A DNA stretch of 64,000 nucleotides, taken from positions 130,666-194,665 of the forward strand of contig NZ_JAQLFJ010000004.1 of NCBI RefSeq assembly GCF_028206795.1, read 5' to 3'. The position numbers and the translations under genes are program-made. This document shows, one piece after another, positions 26,046-35,195 of the stretch (its first letter is position 1; each line of letters opens with the position of its first letter). The DNA is from Collinsella aerofaciens. Lineage in GTDB: Bacteria; Actinomycetota; Coriobacteriia; Coriobacteriales; Coriobacteriaceae. The notes beneath the pieces are model-generated. The model saw only the letters and a program-made list of their open reading frames with translations. It did no database searches and had not been told where the DNA came from.

Positions 26046-26501
26046 TTAGTGGCGACCGTGGTGGCGGAGCTTGTCGATAGTGGAGTCGGTGCTTCGGCTG
26101 CGGGCATCGGCGGCGGTTTGGCGCTGGCGGCGGTAGTCGATCATGCCTTGGATGATGGGCTTGCCAAAGCTCACGACGTCGTCGTTATAGATGGCGGTAC
26201 GGGCGGCAAGCAGACAGTCGGTAAAGTCCATATGCGTTTTGCCAAACAGTTTGATACCAAGGGCGATAACGGTGGGCTCATCAACCATGACGTCATCGAG
26301 CAGCTTGGTCATGGCCGACGCGATTTCAACTCGGGGAACCTTATAGACGTCGCGCAGCGTGACCACGACGCGCGTGATGATTTCGGGGTAGACACGAGCG
26401 GTACGCGTGGCGATGACCTTGGCGGCGCGCGGTGACAGGACTTCGTCGTCGTCAAGCAGGTAACGTAGGATGACGGTCTCGTCGATGATGGTGCTACTCA
26501 T
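26046..26501 (-). CDS. PIN-domain toxin-like protein
   Basis: 151 residues. PIN-domain acidic residues can be placed at D7 (IIDETVILRYLL), E40 (PEIITR) and D92/D95 (MDFTDCLLAA), which fits an RNase of the VapC type. The last 30 residues are a basic, arginine-rich tail. The start overlaps the antitoxin gene by 8 bases, as in many toxin-antitoxin pairs. The canonical first D-x-N/S-x-hydrophobic pattern is slightly altered. Its RNA target is unknown. Confidence 0.8.
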   Translation of the reverse strand: MSSTIIDETVILRYLLDDDEVLSPRAAKVIATRTARVYPEIITRVVVTLRDVYKVPRVEIASAMTKLLDDVMVDEPTVIALGIKLFGKTHMDFTDCLLAARTAIYNDDVVSFGKPIIQGMIDYRRQRQTAADARSRSTDSTIDKLRHHGRH

Positions 26502-26817
26502 GGATATCTACTTCCTCGGGACCCAAAACCGACTCGTCGCTTTCTGTGGCTAGGTATTCAATCCAGGCATTGCGCTCCTCGGAGCGGCGATTGGGGTCCC
26601 CGTATGCTTTGAGCAGTCCATAGGCGGCCGTGCCGTCCTTTGAGCGCACGGCGACCGGCTGAAAGGGGAGCTTGCGCATCAAAATGCTTTGCGCGACAAA
26701 TAAGCGGACAGCCTCGGCGAGCGATGTGCCCATGGCGTCGTAGAGACGCTCGGCATGCTGCTTGTCTTCCTCGCGAATGCGCACCTGCAGGATGGCTCGT
26801 TTTTGAGTCGATGACAT
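26494..26817 (-). CDS. RelB/DinJ-type antitoxin
   Basis: 107 residues. The N-terminal half ILQVRIREEDKQHAERLYDAMGTSLAEAVRLFVAQ is a ribbon-helix-helix DNA-binding fold as in RelB/DinJ. The acidic C-terminus (ESDESVLGPEEVDIHE) probably wraps the toxin. ATG 26817 with AGGGAGG 6 bases upstream is chosen over the GTG 3 bases earlier. The pairing of a RelB/DinJ-like antitoxin with a PIN toxin is a mix of families. Self-regulation through the palindromes just upstream is likely. Confidence 0.82.
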   Translation of the reverse strand: MSSTQKRAILQVRIREEDKQHAERLYDAMGTSLAEAVRLFVAQSILMRKLPFQPVAVRSKDGTAAYGLLKAYGDPNRRSEERNAWIEYLATESDESVLGPEEVDIHE

Positions 26818-26844
26818 CACTGGCCTCCCTTAATGAGCGTGCAA

Positions 26845-26881
26845 TTTGAATAGTCAAATACAACATCGGCTAATAATAGCC
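26845..26881 (-). promoter_or_regulatory. Possible operator of the toxin-antitoxin pair
   Basis: TTTGA-ATAG-TCAAA (26845-26858) and GGCTA-ATAA-TAGCC (26868-26881) are short palindromes in the antitoxin leader. A ribbon-helix-helix antitoxin would be expected to bind such sites. Confidence 0.4.
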
Positions 26882-27246
26882 AATCTTACAACCACTACTT
26901 TATTGCACTAGAGTAATTGAGTGTAAACGATATTACAAACGTACTACATCCTTCAGAAACGAGCGTGAAATCTCCCTTGGATGTACGCATGTAATACACT
27001 CACCTTTATAGCTTCTAGAGAATAATTCCAACCTGCCAAAACCCCTGCAATACACCCGTATTGCAGGGCCTATGCTCAAGTTTGCCACCTGCAACTGCGT
27101 ATATTTAACCTGTATATCGTTGGAGGAATTCTATCGAAGTGCCTGTTTCGCCGCATGCACTCGATACGCCGATGCCGGACCACGGGCGGTCCGGGGCAAC
27201 GTCGACAGGGTCTCTCCGGCATGGGATTCAGGAGGGAGTGAACAAC
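26882..27246 (+). promoter_or_regulatory. A+T-rich control region and structured leader of the formate hydrogenlyase locus
   Basis: An A+T-rich stretch (26882-27042) is followed by a perfect 11-bp inverted repeat CCCTGCAATAC-ACCC-GTATTGCAGGG (27043-27068). TTGCCA (27082-27087) with A+T-rich TATATTTAACC could be the promoter. The leader holds two mutually exclusive helices: CCGGACC/GGTCCGG (27175-27194) and ATGCCGG/CCGGCAT (27172-27178 with 27216-27222). This could be a riboswitch-type switch. No sigma-54 site was seen. Confidence 0.45.
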
Positions 27247-27765
27247 ATGGGCAATAAACGAGTCGTAGCCGATTCCTCACGCTGCATTGGGTGCCAAACC
27301 TGTATGGCGGCGTGCATCGAGGCGCACGACATCCCCGGCAACATCGCCGCGCCGCGCCTGCGCGTGACGCGTACGTACGAGATCTCCGCACCGGTGGCTT
27401 GCCATCACTGCGAGGATGCCCCGTGCGCGAAGGCCTGTCCTACGGGCGCCTTGTTCTTTGATCCAAAGAACCATCGTATCGGCGTCAACGAGGACAACTG
27501 CATCGGCTGCAAGAGCTGCGTCATGGCATGCCCCTTTGGCGCCGTGAGCGTGGCGACCACGCAGGTTCCGGTCTTGATGGGCGACGTTCGCGTGGGTTCG
27601 CAGACCAAGAGCTTCGTGCTCAAGTGCGACCTGTGCGTGGACCGTCCCGGCGGTCCGGCGTGTGCCGAGGCGTGCCCGACCAAGGGCCTCACCCTGGTAG
27701 ACGAGGAACGCCTGGCAGAACTGACTGCCGAGCGTGCCCGCGCCACCATCGAAAACGAGGCGTAA
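27247..27765 (+). CDS. hydN: 4Fe-4S electron-transfer protein, HydN/HycB-like
   Basis: 172 residues, near HydN (175). Four cysteine motifs for [4Fe-4S] clusters are visible: CIGCQTCMAAC, CHHCEDAPCAKACP, CIGCKSCVMACP and CDLCVDRPGGPACAEACP. It passes electrons from formate dehydrogenase towards the hydrogenase. AGGAGGGAG precedes ATG 27247; an in-frame GTG at 27139 would add 36 residues from the structured leader and is unlikely. fdhF follows 75 bases downstream. HydN, HycB and HyfA are close relatives, so the symbol is tentative. Confidence 0.88.
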   Translation: MGNKRVVADSSRCIGCQTCMAACIEAHDIPGNIAAPRLRVTRTYEISAPVACHHCEDAPCAKACPTGALFFDPKNHRIGVNEDNCIGCKSCVMACPFGAVSVATTQVPVLMGDVRVGSQTKSFVLKCDLCVDRPGGPACAEACPTKGLTLVDEERLAELTAERARATIENEA

Positions 27766-27840
27766 GCGTTGGGGCGACAAGCCCAATGTTTGTCAAATTA
27801 GTACCGAGTAATCGGTAGCAGAAAAAGGAAGGAGGGTGTC

Positions 27841-30063
27841 ATGGAGAAGCATAAAGTGATCTGCCCGTACTGCGGCGCCGGTTGCCAGTTTAACCTCCTG
27901 GTCCAAAACGGCCAGGTCGTGGGCACCGAACCGCTCAACGGCATCACCAACCAGAGCGAGCTGTGCCTTAAGGGCATGAGCGGCTACGACTTCATCAACG
28001 ACACCAAGATCTTGACTCCTCGCGTACTGCACCCGATGATCCGCCGCACTAAGGGTGCGGATCTTGAGCGCGTAAGCTGGGACGAGGCACTGGATTTCAC
28101 CGCATCTAAGATGCAGGCCATAATTGACGAATATGGTCCTAACGCTGTCATGACCACCGGCTCTTCGCGAGGCGGCGGCAATGAGGCGAACTACGTCATG
28201 CAGAAGTTTACGCGTGCGTGCATCGGCACCCACAGCGTGGACAACTGCGCCCGTACTTGACACGGCCCTACTGTCCTCGGTCTGATGGACACGGTTGGTT
28301 CAGGTTGCATGTCATGCTCCATCCCCGGTATGGAGGATGCGGGCTGCATTTTCCTCTTCGGCTATAACCCTGCCGATTCGCACCCCATCGTCGCAAGGCG
28401 TATCGTGCGAGCCAAAGAAAAGGGTTGCAAGATCATCGTCGCCGATCCGCGCCATATCGAAACCGCGCGTATCGCCGATCTCTACCTTCCGATCAAGAAC
28501 GGTTGCAACGTTGCGTTCCTCAACGCCTTTGCCAACTGCTTGGTCAACGATGGCCTCTACGACAAGGAATTCGTCGCCGAGCACACGAACGGCTTTGACG
28601 AGTGGTGGGAGACCATCAAGAACTACACTCCCGAATCTGTACAGGACATCACGGGTGTCGAGCCCGCGTTGATCCACCAAGCTGCCGAGATGTACGCCAC
28701 GGCGAAGCCCTCTGCCATCATTGGCTGGGGCATGGGCGTATGCCAGCAGAAGCAGAACCTGAAGACGGTGCACACCATCGCCTCCATCGCCTGCGTTGCC
28801 GGCCAGATCGGCAAACCCAATTCCGGCCTCGCGCCCGTGCGTGGTCAGAACAACGTCCAGGGCTCCTGCGATATGGGCATGCTGCCTAACCTGTACCCTG
28901 GCTACCAGAAGGTCACCGACCCGGCAGTGCGTGCCAAGTTTGCCAAGGCTTGGGGCGTGCCCGAGGAAAAGCTCCCGCTCGAGGAGGGCTACAAGCTCAC
29001 CGACCTGGGTCACCTGGTCGACGAGGGCAAGGTGCACTGCTTCTACAACTACGGCGAGGACCCGGTGCAGACCGAGCCCGATTCGGCCGGTATGCGCAAG
29101 ACGCTCTCCGAGCTGGATCTGTTCATTTGCCAGGACATCTTTATGACGCAGACGACCATGCTCGCCGACGTCATCCTGCCTGCCACTTCCTGGGGCGAGC
29201 ACGAGGGTGTCTTTACCGCATCCGACCGTAGCTTCCAGCACTTTGATGCGGCTGTTCCGCCCAAGGGCGAGTGCCGCCACGACTGGGAGATCTTCGCGGA
29301 CCTGTCTACGCGTATGGGCTACCCCATGCACTACGACAACACCGAGCAGATCTGGAACGAGTGCATTAGCCTGTGCCCCAACTTTGTGGGCGCGACCTAC
29401 GAGAAGATGGCTCCCGAGGGCGGCTACGCCCAGTGGCCCGTCAAGAGCACCGATGTGAACGACCACGGTACGCCCGACATGTTCGCTGGTGGCAAGTTCA
29501 CCACCAAGGACGGCCGCGCCAACCTGATGGCGCACGACTGGGAGGCGCCCTCCGAGCTTCCCGATGATGAGTACCCGCTCATCCTGTGCACCGTCCGCGA
29601 GGTCGGCCACTACAGCTGCCGCTCGATGACCGGCAACTGCAAGACGCTGGCACTGCTCGCCGACGAGCCCGGCTTTGTCCGCATGAATCCCGCGGACGCC
29701 GAGGTACGCGGCATCAAGAATGGCGACATCGTCTCGATTCACAGCCGCCGCGGCCAGGTATACAGCCGAGCCGACGTGAGCGACCGTATCAACAAGGGCA
29801 CGGTCTATATGACCTACCAGTGGTGGATCGGCAAGTGCAACGAGCTGACCATGCACAAGGTCGACCCGGTCTCGCACACGCCCGAGGACAAGTTCTCCGC
29901 CTGCCAGGTCGACGCTATCGCCGACCAGGTCTGGGCCGAGGGCGAGGTCGAGCGTCAGTACACCGAGCTCAAGCAGGCTCTGGTCGACGCCGCCGCTCCC
30001 CAGGACGTTGAGCCCGGCGCCGCCAAGTTCGACGACGAGACACACGTGAATCAAATCGTGTAG
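27841..30063 (+). CDS. fdhF: Formate dehydrogenase H, selenocysteine-containing
   Basis: 740 residues with the TGA at 28258-28260 read as Sec140, the same position as U140 of E. coli FdhF. It oxidises formate to CO2 with a bis-MGD molybdenum cofactor in the cytoplasm. An N-terminal [4Fe-4S] site is CPYCGAGCQFNLL with the fourth Cys in SELCLKG. Around Sec the sequence is DNCARTUHGPTVLG, with the conserved His141. Later Mo-cofactor motifs include GGSGCMSC-like GSGCMSCSIPG, GWGMGVCQQKQN and PVRGQNNVQGSCDMG. AGGAAGGAGGGTGTC precedes the ATG. It lies between two ferredoxins in the FHL operon. Confidence 0.97.
28272..28291 (+). promoter_or_regulatory. SECIS hairpin of fdhF
   Basis: TGTCC pairs with GGACA 12 bases after the UGA. 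The loop contains GGTCT, the loop bases that SelB recognises in the E. coli fdhF element. Confidence 0.85.
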
Positions 30064-30084
30064 TCCCGTTCTCGTTGGCTTTTT

Positions 30085-30127
30085 GGGCCGGGCGTCCCGT
30101 ACGTTCGGGAGCCCGGCCCGTTATTTT
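30085..30127 (+). terminator. Strong hairpin between fdhF and hyfA
   Basis: GGGCCGGGC pairs with GCCCGGCCC, with an inner TCCCG-TACGTT-CGGGA, then GTTATTTT. It probably acts as an attenuator, so that FdhF is made in different amounts from the hydrogenase, or marks separate transcripts. Confidence 0.8.
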
Positions 30128-30141
30128 GAAAGGAAGTGGGG

Positions 30142-30759
30142 ATGAACCGCTTCATCGACATCAACCCGGAGAGGTGCATCGGCTGCGGAACATGCCAGTC
30201 CGCCTGTGCCGACGCCCACCGGATGCAGGGTCTTCAGGATACGCCGCGCCTGGCGCTCGTGAAGACCGGCGGTATTTCGGCCGCCCTTGCCTGCCACCAT
30301 TGCGAGGGTGCCCCCTGCGCCGAGGTTTGCCCGGTGAATGCCATCGAGCACGATGGCGACCGCATCCACGTCAAGGAGCAGGAGTGCATCGGGTGCAGGC
30401 TGTGCGCCATCGCGTGCCCCTTCGGAGCCATCCATCCCGATGGCACGTCTATCGCCGGTGTCGCAGGCATGTGCGATCCGACGCCTTCGTATCCTAAGTC
30501 CCTGAGCAGCCTGCTTACGTGGGCTCCTGGCCAGTACACCTGCGCTGTCAAGTGCGACCTGTGCGCCTTCGATCCAGACGGCCCGCATTGTGTGGCGGCG
30601 TGCCCCACCAAGGCGCTGACCGTCATGGGCGGCGCGGCCGATCGCGAGCTCGACGAGGCCAAGCGCCTGCGTTCGATCGAAAACGGTCCTGTCGTCGACG
30701 TTACCGCTGTGGCCCAGGGCCTGTCCGAGAAAGCAGAAGGGAGCGTAAACAATGGATAG
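30142..30759 (+). CDS. hyfA: 4Fe-4S ferredoxin subunit HyfA/HycB-like
   Basis: 205 residues, the length of HyfA. Cysteine motifs CIGCGTCQSACADAH, CHHCEGAPCAEVCPVNAIE, CIGCRLCAIACPFGAI and CDLCAFDPDGPHCVAACP place up to four [4Fe-4S] clusters. It links FdhF to the hydrogenase small subunit. AAAGGAAGTGGGG precedes the ATG. Its last 8 bases overlap hyfB, so it is translationally coupled to the membrane arm. It is similar in layout to the hydN-like protein at 27247 and probably arose by duplication. Confidence 0.88.
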   Translation: MNRFIDINPERCIGCGTCQSACADAHRMQGLQDTPRLALVKTGGISAALACHHCEGAPCAEVCPVNAIEHDGDRIHVKEQECIGCRLCAIACPFGAIHPDGTSIAGVAGMCDPTPSYPKSLSSLLTWAPGQYTCAVKCDLCAFDPDGPHCVAACPTKALTVMGGAADRELDEAKRLRSIENGPVVDVTAVAQGLSEKAEGSVNNG

Positions 30760-32770
30760 CATGACGCTGTTTATCGCATCGCTTGCCGTCTCGTGCATCG
30801 GTGCGCTCGCCTCGGTTCTGCTGATCAAGGCCGATAACGCTGCCAAAACCGCCGGCTGCCTTATCGGCGCCGCCGCCGCGGTGCTTTCGTTTGTGGCCGG
30901 TATCCAGGCCGTGCTGGGCGATGTCACGTCGGTCGACACCATCGTGTTCTTCCCGTTTGCCCATTTCCAGCTGCTGCTCAATCAGCTGTCCGGTCTGTTC
31001 GTGGCGCTCATCTCGGTGCTCGCGTTTGCCGGTTCGATCTACGGTCTCAACTACTTTGATGAGTACCCGGGCAAAAAGGGCCGCGCCGGCTTCTTCTTTA
31101 ACACCTTCGTGGCGTCCATGATGCTCGTCATCACCGCCGACAACGTGTTTTGGTTCCTGGTCGCCTTTGAGCTCATGTCGCTGACCTCGTACTTCCTGGT
31201 CGTGATCGAGGAGAACGAGAACTCCATTCACGGCGGTTGGCTCTACTTTGTGATCGCTCACGTGGGCTTTGTGCTCATCATGGCGAGCTTCCTCACCATG
31301 ACCAACTTCGCCGGTGGCTCGTTTGCCTTTGCGGATTTCCGCGCCACGCAGTTTAGCCCCGCGGTCGCATCCGTGTGCTTCGTGCTCGCCTTCTTTGGCT
31401 TTGGCGCCAAGGCCGGTATCATCCCGCTGCACGGCTGGCTGCCCAAGGCACATCCCGAGGCGCCGTCCAACGTGTCGGCCCTCATGTCCGGCGGCATGAT
31501 CAAGATCGGTATCTTCGGTATCCTCAAGGTTGGTCTCGACCTGCTCTCCGCCTCGGGCGTTCAGGTCTGGTGGGGCCTTATGGTCATGGTCTTCGGTGCG
31601 ATCTCGTCGGTCCTCGGCGTGGCCTTCGCCCTGCAGGAGCATGACATCAAGCGCCTGCTGGCCTATCACTCCGTCGAGAACATCGGCATCATTCTGCTCG
31701 GCGTCGGCGCCTCCATGGCCGCCATGGCGCTCAACTCTGTCGGCATCGCCGTCCTGGCCCTGATGGCCGCCCTCTACCACACGTTTAACCACGCGATGTT
31801 TAAGGGCGAGCTGTTCTTGGGCGCCGGTGCGCTGCTGTACTCCACGGGTACGCGCAATATGGAGAAGATGGGCGGCCTGTTCCGTCGTATGCCGGCAACG
31901 GCCATCTGTTTCCTCGTTGGCGCGCTTGCCATCTCGGCCATCCCGCCCTTCAACGGCTTTGTGTCCGAGTGGTTTACCTACCAGTCGCTGTTTAATGCCG
32001 CCATGCAGGGCGACAAGGCCGTCATGATCGTGGCCGTGTTCGCTGCCGTCGCGCTCGCCATTACCGGCGCGCTGGCTGTTACGTGCTTCGTCAAGGCCTA
32101 TGGCGTCTCCTTTGCCTCCGCGCCCCGCTCCGAGGCCGCGGCCAATGCCAAGGAGGTTCCCGCCCCCATGGTGTTTGCGCAGGGCCTGCTTGCGGCCATC
32201 TGCGTCGTGCTGGGCATTGGCGCTCCCGTGATCGCGCCCGTGCTGGTCGATGTCGCCGCGTCCGTGCTGCATCCGTACGGTGGCGTGTTTGCCGCCGAGG
32301 GCATGGAGCTCATGAACCAGTACTCCGGCGCTGCCACCTCCACGCCCGCGATCGCTATTGCGCTCGTGGTGCTCGTCGGCCTTGCCTGCGGTTATCGCAA
32401 GCTCAAGACCGTCGGCAAGGTGCAGAAGTCCCAGCCGTGGGCGTGCGGCTATGCTCCCAACGAGCATATGCCCGTCGTGGCCACGACCTTTGCCTCCGAG
32501 GTGTCCTGGTTTATGCAGCCTCTCTACACGCTGCGCGACCGCTGCACGGCCGTCTGCTGGTCCATCGCGCACTTCTTCCAGAAGCTCACCGGTGTGGCCG
32601 AGGCTGTGGAGCCCGTACCCGACAAGGTTCTCGTCGATGCCCCGCATAAGGGTGTCGAGAAGCTCGCCGACCTCGCGACTAAGCTCGAGGGCGGCAACTA
32701 CAGCATCTATATCTGCTACATCGTCGCGGCACTCGTGGTGTTCCTCGTGCTCGCCGTGCAAATGGGTTAA
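30752..32770 (+). CDS. hyfB: Hydrogenase-4 membrane subunit HyfB (antiporter-like)
   Basis: 672 residues, equal in length to E. coli HyfB. It is a polytopic protein of the NuoL/MrpA family. The conserved Glu in FELMSLTSYFLVV and the Lys in FGFGAKAGIIPLHGWLPKAHPEAPSNVSALMSG are the ion-pathway residues of antiporter-like subunits. A long C-terminal part with extra helices and a cytoplasmic segment follows. It is the first of three antiporter-like subunits in this operon, which suggests a hydrogenase that pumps ions. GAAGGGAGCG precedes the ATG inside hyfA. Confidence 0.95.
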   Translation: MDSMTLFIASLAVSCIGALASVLLIKADNAAKTAGCLIGAAAAVLSFVAGIQAVLGDVTSVDTIVFFPFAHFQLLLNQLSGLFVALISVLAFAGSIYGLNYFDEYPGKKGRAGFFFNTFVASMMLVITADNVFWFLVAFELMSLTSYFLVVIEENENSIHGGWLYFVIAHVGFVLIMASFLTMTNFAGGSFAFADFRATQFSPAVASVCFVLAFFGFGAKAGIIPLHGWLPKAHPEAPSNVSALMSGGMIKIGIFGILKVGLDLLSASGVQVWWGLMVMVFGAISSVLGVAFALQEHDIKRLLAYHSVENIGIILLGVGASMAAMALNSVGIAVLALMAALYHTFNHAMFKGELFLGAGALLYSTGTRNMEKMGGLFRRMPATAICFLVGALAISAIPPFNGFVSEWFTYQSLFNAAMQGDKAVMIVAVFAAVALAITGALAVTCFVKAYGVSFASAPRSEAAANAKEVPAPMVFAQGLLAAICVVLGIGAPVIAPVLVDVAASVLHPYGGVFAAEGMELMNQYSGAATSTPAIAIALVVLVGLACGYRKLKTVGKVQKSQPWACGYAPNEHMPVVATTFASEVSWFMQPLYTLRDRCTAVCWSIAHFFQKLTGVAEAVEPVPDKVLVDAPHKGVEKLADLATKLEGGNYSIYICYIVAALVVFLVLAVQMG

Positions 32771-32782
32771 GGAGGGGAGAGC

Positions 32783-33709
32783 ATGAACAACATCGTACTT
32801 GCCGTTCTGCAGGGCGTGGTCGTCATGGCCGTCGCACCGTTCTTCTCCGGTCTCGGCCGCGTGATCCGCGCCAAGATGCACAACCGTCGCGGCCCCAGCA
32901 TCATGCAGGACTATCGCGACCTGGCCAAGCTCTTTGCGCGCCCCGAGTCCCAGAGCGAGGATGCGAGCTTTGCGCTGCGCATCATGCCGCCGCTGTTCTT
33001 CGCCGTCGCCTTTATGCTCGCGATGGGTCTGCCGCTCTTTACGGCACAAAGCCCCATCCCGGTCTTTGGTGACGCCATCACCATCATGTACAGCCTGGCG
33101 CTCGCCCGCTTCTTCTTCGCCCTCTGCGGTGTGGATTCGTCCAACGCCTACGCCGGTATCGGCGGCGTCCGCGAGCTGCTCATGAGCGTGCTCATCGAGC
33201 CGTCCATGCTGCTGGCGCTGTTTGCCGCCGCCCTGGTGTGCGGCTCCACTGACATCGCCACCATGGGCCAGCACATCATGACGGGCGCCATCGACGCGCC
33301 GGTCGCCGTGATCCTCGCCGGCATCGCCTTTGCGATTGCCTGCTACATGGAACTCGGCAAGCTGCCGTTTGATCAGGCCGAGGCCGAGCAAGAGCTTCAG
33401 GAAGGTCCGCTCGCCGAGCTTTCCGGCCCGTCGCTCGCCATGGCCAAGCTTGCCATGTCTATGAAACAGGTTCTGGTCGTCGCTTGGTTCTGCGCGATCT
33501 TCGTCCCCTGGGGCGAGCCCGCGACCGTGGGCGCCGCCGCCGTTCTGGGCGCCGTCATCTTCCTGGTGAAGTGCCTTATCGACTTTGTCGTGTGCGGCGT
33601 GATCGAGAACTCCTGCTCGCGCTCGCGTTTTAAGGTACTCGGTAATCAGACCTGGGCCGTCGTGGGCATCGCCGTTCTGGCGTTTGTCTTCGTGGTCGTC
33701 GGCGTGTAG
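32783..33709 (+). CDS. hyfC: Hydrogenase-4 membrane subunit HyfC (NuoH-like)
   Basis: 308 residues with about eight membrane helices. RVIRAKMHNRRGPSIMQDYRDLAKLF and MELGKLPFDQAEAEQELQEGPLAELSGPSLA are the NuoH/HycD signatures that contact the soluble arm. It anchors the hydrogenase and joins it to the antiporter subunits. AAGGAGGGGAGAGC precedes the ATG, 12 bases after hyfB. Length matches HyfC (315). Confidence 0.94.
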   Translation: MNNIVLAVLQGVVVMAVAPFFSGLGRVIRAKMHNRRGPSIMQDYRDLAKLFARPESQSEDASFALRIMPPLFFAVAFMLAMGLPLFTAQSPIPVFGDAITIMYSLALARFFFALCGVDSSNAYAGIGGVRELLMSVLIEPSMLLALFAAALVCGSTDIATMGQHIMTGAIDAPVAVILAGIAFAIACYMELGKLPFDQAEAEQELQEGPLAELSGPSLAMAKLAMSMKQVLVVAWFCAIFVPWGEPATVGAAAVLGAVIFLVKCLIDFVVCGVIENSCSRSRFKVLGNQTWAVVGIAVLAFVFVVVGV

Positions 33710-33724
33710 GAGAAGGGAGAAACA

Positions 33725-35182
33725 ATGTCATTTGCAGTCAGTCTGTCCCTTCTCGGCTTGGTCGCTATCGCGGCCCCGATGGTGGCCTCGGTGCTCGTCG
33801 CCCTGTTCCCCCGTCCGTACGCCAAGTGGTTCAGCGTTTTGGGTGCCGCCGTCTCGACGGCCTGCACCATCGCCCTCGCCGCGAATTTCGCTGGCGCCGG
33901 CATGCCCGACACGCAGGTCCCCCTGATCTCGTTTGGGCAGACCCTCGTCATGGGATTCACCTTCGATCGCATGAGCACGCTCCTCGCGCCCGCCTTTGTG
34001 GGTATCGGCCTGCTTGTCGTGATCTATTCGATTCCCTATATGAGCGAGAATAACCGTGAGCATCCCGACGCACCGCGTCGTCGCTTCTACGCGTATCTCG
34101 CGACCTTCATCGGTGCCATGGCCGGCCTCGTGTACAGCTCGACCCTTTTGGGTCAGCTCGTGTTCTTTGAGATCACGGGTGCCTGCTCTTGGGGCCTCAT
34201 CAGCTACTATATGTCGCCTACGGCCAAGAAGGCCGGCATGAAGGCCCTGATCATTACGCATATCGGTGCGCTCGGCCTGTATCTGGGCGCCGCCATCGTG
34301 TTTGCCCACACCGGCACCTTCGCCATTACCGCGATTGCCGGCCTCGACGCCAAGCTCAAGGCTATCGTCCTTTTGCTCGTGCTGTTTGCGGCCTGGGCCA
34401 AGTCCGCACAGGTTCCCATGTACATGTGGCTGCCTTCGGCCATGGAGGCGCCGACGCCTGTTTCGGCCTACCTGCATGGTGCCTCGATGGTTAAGGTCGG
34501 CGTGTGCGTGTTCGCGCGCGCACTCGTCTCTGCCGGCGAGATTCCCGAGATCGTGGGCTGGGTCGCCATTATCAACGCCATGGTCACCATGCTCTTTGGC
34601 TTCCTGATGTACCTGCCGCAAAAGGACATGAAGCGCCTGCTGGCCTTCTCCACGATCGCCCAGCTCTCCTATGTGTTCTTTGGTCTGGGCCTTTCGGTCT
34701 TTGGCAGCCAGCTCGCCTTCGATGGTGCCGTGTGCCACATCTTTAACCACGCCTTCGCCAAGACCCTGTTCTTCCTGATCGCGGGTTCGTTCTCCTTTAC
34801 GCTCGGCACGCGTATGCTGCCCAAGCTGCGCGGCATCGTAAAGAAGTACCCGATCTCGGGTGTGGGCTTTGGTGTGGCGGCGCTCGCCATTGCCGGCGTG
34901 CCGCCCATGAACACGTTCTTCTCGAAGTTCCAGATTATCGCCGGCGGCTTTTCCGTTGGTGCCGGCAACGTCGCGATTCTTGTGCTCGTGTGCATCATGG
35001 TCGCCGAGACCGTCGCCACCTTTGCCTGGTTCCTCAAGTGGATGGGCTATTGCCTGCCCGGTGAGCCGAGCGAGGAAGTCGCCGCTGGTGCACCGCTCCC
35101 CAAGGCAATGGCATTCGTGTTCATCGTACTCATCATCATGGTCATCGTCAGCGGCCCGCTTTCGGCCAGCTGGATCGGTTAG
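33725..35182 (+). CDS. hyfD: Hydrogenase-4 antiporter-like subunit HyfD
   Basis: 485 residues (HyfD 479) of the NuoL/M/N family. Visible motifs are LVFFEITGACSWGLISYYM with the conserved Glu, then AWAKSAQVPMYMWLPSAMEAPTPVSAYLHGASMVKVGV with the key Lys residues, and HIFNHAFAKTLFFLIAGS. Its presence distinguishes a Hyf-type (hydrogenase-4) complex from the smaller Hyc complex, which lacks this subunit. AGAAGGGAGAAACA precedes the ATG. It lies between hyfC and hyfE as in E. coli. Confidence 0.93.
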   Translation: MSFAVSLSLLGLVAIAAPMVASVLVALFPRPYAKWFSVLGAAVSTACTIALAANFAGAGMPDTQVPLISFGQTLVMGFTFDRMSTLLAPAFVGIGLLVVIYSIPYMSENNREHPDAPRRRFYAYLATFIGAMAGLVYSSTLLGQLVFFEITGACSWGLISYYMSPTAKKAGMKALIITHIGALGLYLGAAIVFAHTGTFAITAIAGLDAKLKAIVLLLVLFAAWAKSAQVPMYMWLPSAMEAPTPVSAYLHGASMVKVGVCVFARALVSAGEIPEIVGWVAIINAMVTMLFGFLMYLPQKDMKRLLAFSTIAQLSYVFFGLGLSVFGSQLAFDGAVCHIFNHAFAKTLFFLIAGSFSFTLGTRMLPKLRGIVKKYPISGVGFGVAALAIAGVPPMNTFFSKFQIIAGGFSVGAGNVAILVLVCIMVAETVATFAWFLKWMGYCLPGEPSEEVAAGAPLPKAMAFVFIVLIIMVIVSGPLSASWIG

Positions 35183-35195
35183 GAGGTAGAACGAC

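Noticed and set aside
28258..28260. In-frame stop codon that splits fdhF into two open frames, as in a pseudogene
   Set aside because: The TGA falls exactly at the Sec140 site in NCARTUHGP, a SECIS hairpin with the GGTCT loop follows, and selA, selB, selC and selD are all present.
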